From assembly GCA_030448225.1 (NCBI GenBank), contig JAUJNJ010000037.1:1-63054 (forward strand): 63,054 nt of DNA, in the 5' to 3' direction. Position numbers and translations under genes: made by a program. Position 1 is the stretch's first letter; each line of letters opens with the position of its first letter. Source of the DNA: Phycisphaerae bacterium. GTDB taxonomy: Bacteria > Planctomycetota > Phycisphaerae > Tepidisphaerales > Tepidisphaeraceae. The notes under the pieces were generated by a model that saw only the letters and a program-made list of their open reading frames with translations, did not search any database and was not told the origin of the DNA. Positions 46,525 to 54,919 of the stretch are shown here, piece by piece.

Positions 46525-49500
46525 ATGAACCAGACCTGGCGCACAACGTCGATCCTGATGACCGTCGCCGCCGGCTTCATCGCTCAGCCCGCTCGGCGTC
46601 GAGTCGACCCTCGCGCAGACGAAGGTGGCGCAGGCGCAGCACCGACGCGCACCGCCGCCCGCGCCCGCCGCCCCCGCCGCGAACGCCGCCGCAGCGCCCG
46701 CCGCGCCGGCCGGTCGCGGGCTGGCCGCGATCGACGATCAGGAACTGCTCGGCGAACTCTCCAGCCGCGGCATGGACACGCTGCTGCGCAAGGCGTTCGC
46801 GGTCGGCAAGCGTCGGCCGGCCGAGCAGGCGGGTTCCTCGCGATGCAGGGCCTGCGCGAGCTGACCGACACGTCCAGTTGCCGCCCCCCCTCCCAGCGGC
46901 AGCGGCTGCTGACGAGCGTCGTCTCCGGGCCTCAACACGATCCTGCCGCAGCTGACCAACCCCACGCAGCTCCAGGAGTACGCCGCCCTGCTGATCCGCG
47001 AAGGGGCGATGCGCGAGGTCAACACGATGGAGTACTGGGGCGAGACGCCGGCCAGCTGTGCTCGCCTCCGCCCGGTCGCCGAGGCGGTCGACGGCATGCT
47101 CGGCAAGGCGGTCGCCGAGTCGCTCAACGCCAAGGCGGTCATCGAGAAGCAGATGGACGACGTCAACGACGTCGCGCTGGCGTCGAAGTGGGAGGCGCTG
47201 GACGAGCTGGAGACCAAGGCCAAGTTCACCCGATGGCCGACGACTACCGAAGGATCGCGATCGACCCCGCCAAGGCCGACGGCAGCGCGGCGGACGAAGA
47301 TCGCCGACGAGGCGATCAAGGTCCTCGCGGAGTTCGACAACGACGAGAGCGGCATCCAGGCGGTGGTGAAGAATCGCATCGCCAAGCTCCAGCTCGCCAA
47401 GGGCGACCACGCCGCGGCGCGAGACGTTCCAGGCCGTCGTCAGCGGCGAGGGGATCAAGCCGCCGCCGGACGCGAACCAGGTGTACGAGGCGAAGTACTT
47501 CTCGGCCGTCTGCGACCTGGACGCAACGACGTGCAGCGCCTGCGCGCGCCGGCCGACCTCGACGCGTGGCAGAAGCAGAACATCCAGGGCGAGGCCGCCC
47601 TCAAGGGCGTCGAGGCCGCGGCCGACATGCTGCTACCGCATCCACTCGACCGAGGCCAAGATGAAGCGCGCCGGCGAGCCGCAGAAGAAGGCCGAGGACG
47701 AGGCGATCAACGTCCTGATGGCGCTGAACGAGAAGCAGCCGGACCTGCGGTCGATCATCTTCGGCCAGCTCGTCGAGCGGATCGGCAACAGCCGCCCGGT
47801 CGCCGACATGGACCCGCTCATGCTCCAGGCGATGCTCCAGAAGGGCCAGGAGGAGGCCGAGGCGGACAAGCCGATCGCGAAGGTGCTCGCCCGCTCGATC
47901 GAGGCCGGCCGCGAGCTGCTCAAGCGGCACAAGGCGGGCGACAAGAAGGCCAACCCGCAGCTCGTCGAATCGGCGCGCTGCTGATCCCCTACTTCCAGGA
48001 GAAGTCGGGCCAGAAGGTCGAGGCGGCCAACGCGTACCTCGACTTCCTCGGCGCGTTCCCTGCGCGCAGGCCGAGACCGCGTTCAGCTCCGCCGGCCGCC
48101 TGATCGTGCTCGACCTGCGCAATGCGGGCAACCCCGACCGCGGCAAGAAGGAGATCGTCGCGGTGTGGGAGCGGTTCCTGCCGATCGCGATCGCAAGCCG
48201 TTCAACCGCGTCGTCCTCGCCTTCGACCACGCCGAGCGACTTCGTGCGAAGAAGAAGTTCAAGGAGGCCGCCGACTTCTACGCGATGGTGCCGGCGGCCG
48301 ACCCGCGGCACGTCGCGGCGCGGTTCCTGCAGATGATCAACCTCACCGGGCGGCTCGACGAGCGGCGGCCGGACAAGAAGCCGCTCGTGCAGGGCAACGA
48401 GCGCGCAGCTCGTCACGCAGATCCTCTCGCTCGCCGAGCAGGTGAAGCAGCTCTCGCCGCAGGCCGCCGCCAAGGCGACCGACCCGGCCAAGAAGCAGCG
48501 CGAACTCACCCGCGCCGCCCTTGCACCCTCACGGCCGCCCAGATCGCCGCGGCCGAGCAGAAGGACCTGAGCTGCACGCTGACGATCCTGGCCAACTTCG
48601 AGCGGGAGACGTGGGCGCCGGCGGCCGCGCAGGACCTGATCCCCGACGTGCTCCAGCTGCGCGTCGGCTCGTACATGCAGTCCGGCCAGTACGAGCAGGC
48701 GACGCAGACGCTGAAGCTGAACCTCCTGAACAAGTCCAGCGGCGAACAGGGACAGATGTTCGTGCTCGGCCTGCTCCAGAAGATCGACGAGGACTTCCGC
48801 AAGGCCATCGCCGGTGACGACACGGAGCGTGCCAAGCAGCTCGCCGGCAGCCGGGCGCGCTCCGACGTTCCTCGTCGACTGGGCGCAAGAGCCCCAACGC
48901 CGACATCAACAAGCGCGCCTACGGCTACGCCGTCTTCGACGCCGAGTCGAAGCTCGTGGCCGGCGAGTTGAACCAGGACAAGCAGCTCCTGGCCGAGGCC
49001 CGCAAGGCGTTCGAGCGGCTGCTCGTCGCGCCGGCCATGAACGCGATGTACCTGCAGGAGATCGCGAACAACCCCAAGGCCGACAAAAACTTCCCCCACC
49101 CCAACGTCGTGCTCGGCCTAGGCAAGGCCGCGTTCGCGACCGGCGACTACACGAACGCGCGGCCAACCTCGGCCGGCTCATCGCCGCCCGCAAGCTCGGC
49201 GCGAGCAAGATCCAGAAGGTCGACAGCAAGACGCGCGAGGTGACCTACGTCGACAACGAGCCGTACTGGGAGGCGTGGTACAAGCTGCTGAAGTCGAACC
49301 TGGAGTTGTTCAAGGCGAACCGGTCGGACCCGGACGCCGTCGCCAATTACGAGCGCGCGCAGCAGGGCCTGAAGAAGCTCTACATCGTCGACCGCCGACC
49401 CGGCGGCGAGCGCCGGGGCGACGAGTTCGAACAGCTCCGCAAGGACCTGATCCCCGACTTCGACCCCGCCAGCATCCCGGTCGCCGACGACCCGGAGCCG

Positions 49501-49563
49501 AGCACCCAACCCGTCGAACCCGAAGCCGCCACCCAGCCCGTCGCCGCAGGCGTGGCGAAGTAG
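46525..49563 (+). CDS. Large exported helical-repeat protein of the ExbBD cluster, frame-broken
   Basis: ATG 46525, signal peptide MNQTWRTTSILMTVAAGFIA, then an Ala/Pro-rich linker. About 1,000 residues of helices follow: ELLGELSSRGMDTLLRKAFA, AVDGMLGKAVAESLNAKAVI, DDESGIQAVVKNRIAKLQLA, LRSIIFGQLVERIGNSRPVA, KPFNRVVLAFDHAERLRAKK, YMQSGQYEQATQTLKLNLLN, LLAEARKAFERLLVAPAMNA. The lengths and spacing resemble TPR-like helical repeats. The tail is Pro/Glu/Thr-rich and ends at TAG 49561. More than ten frame changes. It probably is the periplasmic partner moved by the ExbB/ExbD motor, by position only. Confidence 0.75.
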
Positions 49564-49589
49564 GCGGCGCTCGAGGCGAGATCAAACCC

Positions 49590-49620
49590 AGGCGGACGAC
49601 CCGGAACCGGTCGTCCGCCT
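49590..49620. terminator. Terminator hairpin between convergent genes
   Basis: AGGCGGACGACC (49590) pairs exactly with GGTCGTCCGCCT (49609-49620) with a 7-base loop. It lies 27 bp after the large exported protein and 58 bp before the end of mnmG, so it may serve both. Confidence 0.75.
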
Positions 49621-49677
49621 CGCTTCGCGCCGCGTGGTCGGCTACCGTATCCCGCGCGTTCCCCGGCAACCTCGCCC

Positions 49678-51743
49678 CTACCGCCGGCTGAGGTGGATCG
49701 CCAGCACCGTCACGTCGGCCGGCGTGATGCCGCTGATGCGCAAGCGCCTGGCCGAGGCTGCGGGCGTGTAGGTGGCGAACTTCTGCTTCGCCTCGTGGCA
49801 GGCCGACGACACGCGCGTAGTCGATGCCGGCGGGGATCAGCTTCTCCTCCATCCGCGCGAACCGCTCGATCTGGCGGTCCTGGCGGGCGATGTAACCGGC
49901 GTACTTCACCCGCACCTCGACCGCCCGCCCCACGTCATCACCGAGGGCGGCCGCCTCCGGCATGCGGGCAGAGGTCGGCCCACGTCACGTCCGACCGCCG
50001 CAGCCAGTCGGCCGCCGAATCGCCCCACCCGAAGTTGCGCAGCAGCAAAGCCATCCCCGCCGCGGTCGCGTCGCGCGCGGCGGTGAAGCCGGCCCACCGC
50101 GCGTCGTCGACGAGGCCGACCTCCCGCCCGACCGGCGTGAGGCGCTCGTCGGCGTTGTCGTTGTGCAGGTGCAGGCGGTGCTCGGCCCGGCTCGTGAACA
50201 TGCGGTACGGCTCGATCGGCGGCTTCGTGACGAGGTCGTCGATCAGCACGCCGACGTACGCCGCCTGGTCGCGCCGCAGCACGAAGCCCCGCTCGCGCCC
50301 GGCAGCGTAGCGCGTCGCGTTCACGCCGGCCACGAGGCCCTGGGCGGCGGCCTCCTCGTAGCCGCTGGTGCCGTTGATCTGCCCGGCGAGGAACAGCCCG
50401 CGGACCCGCTTCGTCTCGAGCGTCGAGCGGATCTGGCTCGGCCAGACCATGTCGTACTCCACCGCGTACCCGTGGCGAAGGATCACGGCCCGCTCCAGCC
50501 CCGGGATCAGCCGGATCATCTGTTCCTGCACGTCGGCGGGCAGGCTCGTGCTGATGCCGTTGCAGTAGATTTCATCCGTGTCGATGCCTTCCGGCTCGAG
50601 GAAGATCTGGTGGCGGTCCTTGTCGGCGAACCGCACGACCTTGTCCTCGATGCTCGGGCAGTACCGCGGCCCCGTCGACTGGATCTGCCCGCTGTACATC
50701 GGCGCGCGGTGCAGGTTCGCCCGGATGATGTCGTGGATCGCCGGACTCGTGTACCCGATCCAGCAGTTCACCTGCGGCAAGGGAGGGGTCCACCGCGGAT
50801 TGCGGATTTCCGATTGCGGATTGCGGATTGGGGATTGCGGGTTTGGAAAGGACGCGTCTCCCGCCTCTTCAATCCGCAATCCATAATCCGCATTCCGCAA
50901 TCCCCCGTACTCGTTCAGGTAAGAAAACGGAAACGGTTCCGCGTCCCCAGGTTGCTCCTCGAACGCGGTGAAATCGATCGTCTCCCGCTTCAACCGCGGT
51001 GGCGTCCCCGTCTTCAGACGCCCCAGCTCAAACCCGAGCCGCGCGAGGCACCCGGACAACCCCCGAGCCGCCGCCTCCCCCACGCGACCGCCCTCGGTCT
51101 GGCACTCGCCCGTGTGCATGAGCGCGCGGAGGAACGTGCCTGTGGTGATGATCACGGCGCGACAGGAAAGGCGCGTTCCGTCGGCAAGGATGACGCCCGT
51201 GACGCGGGGGAGTGAGTTGGTTGGGTCTACTGACCCCGCGCGAGGAATACCCGCGGCGGAGCCGCTGGGCTCTCGTTGGCTGAGGGAGGTGCTCGGTCCT
51301 CCCCCTTCGTCGCTCCGTCGCTCCGTCGCTCCGTCGCTTTCCGCCTCCGCGCCTTCCTCCGTGAGTATCTCCCCCACCTCGCCCGCGACGACGTCGAGGT
51401 TCGGGCACGTCGCCAGGAGGCGCTGCACCTCGGCGGCGTAGCGGTACTTGTCCGCCTGCGCGCGGGGGCCCCAGACGGCCGGGCCCTTGCTGCGGTTGAG
51501 CATGCGGAACTGGATGCCGGTGGCGTCGGTCGCGAGGCCCATCAGGCCGCCGAGCGCGTCGATCTCGCGGACCATCTGCCCCTTGGCGAGGCCGCCGATG
51601 GCGGGGTTGCAGCTCATCTGCCCGACGCGGGCGGGGTCGAGCGTGACGAGCGCCGTCCGCGCCCCGAGGCGCGACGCCGCCCACGCCGCCTCCGCCCCCG
51701 CGTGGCCGCCGCCGATGACGAGGATGTCGTAGGAGGAGTTCAT
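49678..51743 (-). CDS. mnmG: tRNA uridine-5-carboxymethylaminomethyl modification enzyme MnmG, with two in-frame repeat insertions
   Basis: FAD enzyme that with MnmE modifies U34 of certain tRNAs. [20 protein letters not shown] is the FAD loop; [50 protein letters not shown] and [20 protein letters not shown] are diagnostic. Two stretches have no counterpart in the family as I recall it: residues ~132-180 (51206-51352) and ~281-318 (50795-50906). Both are repeat DNA read in frame. The last ~95 codons carry two frame changes ([37 protein letters not shown]) before TAG 49678. ATG 51743 overlaps a repeat arm; no Shine-Dalgarno is visible. Confidence 0.95.
50795..50906 (-). repeat. In-frame inverted repeat inside mnmG
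   Basis: On the plus strand GCGGATTGCGGATTTCCGAT (50795) and GGATTGCGGATTGGGGATTG face AATCCGCAATCCATAATCCG (50871). The arms are heptamer arrays of the GGATTGC/AATCCGC word. Its length is a multiple of three, and it is translated as [15 protein letters not shown]... and [16 protein letters not shown]. The same word type makes the array at 11723-11778. Confidence 0.85.
51206..51352 (-). repeat. Second in-frame repeat-rich insertion inside mnmG
   Basis: About 49 codons translated as [20 protein letters not shown] and [20 protein letters not shown]. The DNA has four tandem copies of GTCGCTCC (51307-51337) and palindromic bits (GGGAGGTGCTCGGTCCTCCC). It separates two ordinary MnmG segments (GEILTEE and VTGVILADG) that are nearly adjacent in other family members. 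Confidence 0.75.
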
Positions 51744-51952
51744 GCGTAGTGCGTAGTGCGTAAGAGAAAAGCGTGACGCGTGACGCGTGCGCGCGGGGAG
51801 GAACCGTCATCCCGAGGAGGCTTTGCCGACGAGGGATCTCGGGACGGGGAGAGTTCCTGCCATCCCGAGATCCCTCAGGTCGCTACCGCTCCCTTCGGGA
51901 TGACGACTCTTCCTACGCGTTTACGCACTACGCACTACGCAATACGCACTAC
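51742..51952. repeat. Nested inverted repeat abutting the mnmG start codon
   Basis: Outer arms: ATGCGTAGTGCGTAGTGCGT (51742) and ACGCACTACGCACTACGCAA (51923). Inner arms: CCGTCATCCCGAGGAGGCTT (51805) to GAGGGATCTCGGGAC, with CATCCCGAGATCCCTCAGGT and CCCTTCGGGATGACGAC. The inner family is a variant of the TCATCCTGAGCG element. It fills the gap between mnmG and the divergent serine hydrolase gene, and the first bases overlap the mnmG ATG. Confidence 0.87.
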
Positions 51953-52025
51953 TTCCTTCCCCACCCCGCAATCGTACGGGAAGCCCGTTCCATTTTCCCC
52001 CGCCCCGCGTATCGTGGTCCGCGCC

Positions 52026-53468
52026 ATGTCGACCACCGCCGCCGAGGAACACGCGCTCCCCCGCACGCTCGCGATCGTCCGCCGGGGGATGGAGGAACGG
52101 CTCCACGTCGGGGCGCAGCTCTACGTGTCGCGCGGCGGCGAGCCGGTGGCGAACGTGGCGATCGGGGAGGCGCGGCCGGGCGTGGCGATGCGGCCGTTCA
52201 CGCTCATGCTCTGGCTGTCCTCGGGGAAGCCGGTGGCCGCCGTCGCGGTCGCGCAGCTTTGGGAGCAGGGGAAACTCGCGCTCGACGACCGCGTCGCGCA
52301 GCACATCCCCGAGTTCGCCCGGGCCGGGAAGGACGCGATCACGGTCCGCCACCTGCTGACGCACACCGGCGGGTTCCGCGGCCTCATCGGCCAGTGGGAG
52401 GACGAGCCGTGGGAGCGGCTCGTCGAGACGATCTGCCGCGCGAAGCTCGAGGCGGGGTGGGTGCCGGGGCGCAAGGCGGGGTATCACGTCCACACGAGCT
52501 GGTACGTCCTGGCCGAACTCGTCCGCCGCCTCGACGGCCGGCCGTTCGAGCAGTACGTCCGCGAGCAGATCTTCCTGCCGCTGGGCATGGGCAACTGCTG
52601 GGTCGGCGGGATGTCCGAAGCCCACTACCACGCGTACGGCGACCGCATCGGCCTGATGCACGACACGACCGGCCCCGCCGCCAAGGCCGGCCACGCGCTC
52701 GACACGCCCGCCGGGTGCCTCCAGTGCCGCCCCGGCAGCAACGGCCGCGGGCCGGTCGCCGAACTCGCCCGGCTCTACGAGGCGATGCTCGGCGGCGGGC
52801 AACTCGACAAGCGGCGGATCCTCCAGCCGCAGACCGTCGCGGCCATGACCGCCGCCCACCGCGTGGGGATGTACGATCACACCTTCCGCCACGTGATCGA
52901 CTGGGGCCTGGGCCTGATCCGCAACTCCGCCCGCTACGGCGCCGACACCGTCCCCTACGGCTACGGCCCGCACGCGTCCGACCGCACGTTCGGCCACAGC
53001 GGGTCGCAGTCGTCGACCGGCTTCTGCGACCCGGAGCACGGGCTGGTCGTCACGATCGTCTTCAACGGCATGCCCGGCGAACTACGCCACGACCGCCGGA
53101 TGAAGGCGGTGCTGACCGCGCTCTACGAAGACTTAGGGCTTGCCGCCACGGTGCCGGGCGGCACAACCGCGGGCGGCGGGACGGCGGGCGGCGCGTCGAC
53201 CGTGAGCGACGAACCAAATGACGCAGTCGCGGGCGGCGCTGGATCGGGCGGCGCGGCGACCGGTACCACCACGGCGGGCGGCAACGCATCGGCTGGTGAC
53301 GCCGGGACAAGCGGTGCGGCGACCGGTGGGATCGGGGCGGGCAACGTATCGGCCGGCGCGGCCGGCGTGAGCGGCGCAGCGGCCGGTGGCGCCGCAGCGC
53401 CTCATGCACCGGCCGGGGGTGCGGGGGCGAGCGACCCGACGGCCGGCGGCGCGGGGGCGGCGTCGTGA
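52026..53468 (+). CDS. Serine beta-lactamase-like hydrolase with Ala/Gly-rich C-terminal tail
   Basis: 480 residues from ATG 52026. The nucleophile motif S-x-x-K is in LMLWLSSGKPVAAVAVAQLW. The second motif Y-x-S/N is in GRKAGYHVHTSWYVLAELVR. HSG in RTFGHSGSQSST is the third. These place it in the class C beta-lactamase/esterase family (PF00144); no signal peptide is visible, so a cytoplasmic esterase or peptidase role is more likely than antibiotic resistance. The last ~100 residues are a repetitive Gly/Ala/Thr/Ser tail (GSGGAATGTTTAGGNASAGD). The stop overlaps the GTG of the MFS gene by 4 bp. Frame intact. Confidence 0.88.
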   Translation: MSTTAAEEHALPRTLAIVRRGMEERLHVGAQLYVSRGGEPVANVAIGEARPGVAMRPFTLMLWLSSGKPVAAVAVAQLWEQGKLALDDRVAQHIPEFARAGKDAITVRHLLTHTGGFRGLIGQWEDEPWERLVETICRAKLEAGWVPGRKAGYHVHTSWYVLAELVRRLDGRPFEQYVREQIFLPLGMGNCWVGGMSEAHYHAYGDRIGLMHDTTGPAAKAGHALDTPAGCLQCRPGSNGRGPVAELARLYEAMLGGGQLDKRRILQPQTVAAMTAAHRVGMYDHTFRHVIDWGLGLIRNSARYGADTVPYGYGPHASDRTFGHSGSQSSTGFCDPEHGLVVTIVFNGMPGELRHDRRMKAVLTALYEDLGLAATVPGGTTAGGGTAGGASTVSDEPNDAVAGGAGSGGAATGTTTAGGNASAGDAGTSGAATGGIGAGNVSAGAAGVSGAAAGGAAAPHAPAGGAGASDPTAGGAGAAS

Positions 53469-54748
53469 GCGAGGCGCAACTTCTCAGCTACGCGCCGGCC
53501 GACCCGCGCGCCACCGGCCGGGGCAGGCTGCTGGCCCTCCTCGCGTTCGTGGCGTTCGTCAGCCTCGGCCTCCCGGACGCCGTGCTCGGCGTGGCGTGGC
53601 CGTCGGTGCGGCGGGAGTTCGACGTCCCCGTCAGCCGCCTCGGCGCGCTGATCGCCGCCGGCGCGTGCGGGTACCTCGTCTCGAGCTTCTTCAGCGGGCA
53701 AGTCGTCGCGGCGATCGGCATCGGCCGGCTGCTGCGGCTGAGCAGCGTGGTCGTCGCGGTCGCGCTGGCCGGCACCGCGCTCTCCGTCCACTGGGGGATG
53801 CTCGTCGCCTGCGCGCTGGCCGGCGGGCTGGGGGCGGGCGCGATCGACGCGGGCATCAACGCCTTCGCCGCCGATCAGTTCTCGCCGCGGGCGGTGACGT
53901 GGCTGCACGCCTGCTACGGCGTCGGCGCGACGCTCGGCCCGCTGCTGATGACGTTCTGCTTCACGGTCGGCCTCGGTTGGCGCAACGGCTACCTCGTCCT
54001 GGCCGCCGCGCTCGGCGTGATGACCGTCCTCTTCTTCTGCACGATCGGCCTGTGGGACGCGCTGCCCGTCGCCCGCCGCGCGGCGGACGCCGGGGACGAA
54101 GCCGCCGCCGAGCCGGTGCGGATCGCTCACGTCCTGCGCCGCCCGATCGTCTGGGCGCAGGTCGCGCTCTTCTTCCTCTACGCCGGCATCGAGGTGACGG
54201 CCGGCCAGTGGCTCTTCACCCTCCTGACCGAGTCGCGGCACTTCTCCACCGCCGTCGCCGGCACGGTCGTGGGCGGTTATTGGGCGGCCCTCACGATCGG
54301 GCGGATCGTCTTCGGCCAACTCGCGACGCGGGTGAGCCGGCTGGCGATCCTGCGCTGCGGCACGCTGCTGGCACCGCTCGCCGCCGCGATGATCGCGTGG
54401 TCGCCGCTGCCCGGCGCGGACGTGCCGGGCGCGGCGATGCTGGGGTTCGCGCTGGCGCCGATCTTCCCGATGCTGATCTCTGCGACCCCCGACCGCGTCG
54501 GCCGCCGCCACGCCGCCCACGCGATCGGCTTCCAGGTCTCGGCCGCCACCGTCGGCGTCGCCGCCCTGCCGGGCCTCGCCGGCGTGCTGGCGCGGCAGGT
54601 GGGCCTGGAGGTGATCGGCGTGGTGTTGCTCGTCGAGACCATCGCCCTGCTCGCCCTCCACGAAGCCGCCACGCGCATGGCGTTCGCAGGTCCGCCGGCG
54701 ACCGGATCGGACCACTCGCCCGTTGCCACGGACCCCGCCGTCAGCTGA
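53465..54748 (+). CDS. Major facilitator superfamily transporter
   Basis: 427 residues from GTG 53465, overlapping the upstream stop (GTGA), so translation is coupled to the serine hydrolase. Twelve hydrophobic segments are visible, from LLALLAFVAFVSLGLPDAVL to IGVVLLVETIALLALH. The loop between helices 2 and 3 and the GAIDAGINAFAADQF segment recall FucP-like sugar permeases. Substrate unknown; a product of the linked hydrolase or of the downstream glycosidase is possible. Frame intact. Confidence 0.9.
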   Translation: MSEAQLLSYAPADPRATGRGRLLALLAFVAFVSLGLPDAVLGVAWPSVRREFDVPVSRLGALIAAGACGYLVSSFFSGQVVAAIGIGRLLRLSSVVVAVALAGTALSVHWGMLVACALAGGLGAGAIDAGINAFAADQFSPRAVTWLHACYGVGATLGPLLMTFCFTVGLGWRNGYLVLAAALGVMTVLFFCTIGLWDALPVARRAADAGDEAAAEPVRIAHVLRRPIVWAQVALFFLYAGIEVTAGQWLFTLLTESRHFSTAVAGTVVGGYWAALTIGRIVFGQLATRVSRLAILRCGTLLAPLAAAMIAWSPLPGADVPGAAMLGFALAPIFPMLISATPDRVGRRHAAHAIGFQVSAATVGVAALPGLAGVLARQVGLEVIGVVLLVETIALLALHEAATRMAFAGPPATGSDHSPVATDPAVS

Positions 54749-54919
54749 TGCGCTGACCTGCGTTACGCCGTCGCGGTTCAGAGTGATCGCACGGCTTGCC
54801 GTGCGCGGCGATCAGAGAAAGAGGCGAGCGGCGTCACTCCCGCCGCCGGAGGCGCCCCTGTCGCCCGCGCACCCGCCCTCCGTCTTGCATCGCCAGCGGG
54901 GGCGTTTACAACCGATGGA

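Noticed and set aside
43953..49563. Programmed frameshifting as an explanation for broken ExbB/ExbD and helical protein genes
   Set aside because: Breaks are too many, in both directions, without slippery sites or shared signals, and occur in unrelated genes; sequence error is simpler.
52026..53468. Antibiotic-resistance beta-lactamase
   Set aside because: The motifs fit the broad PF00144 family, but there is no signal peptide and the genomic context is not a resistance locus.
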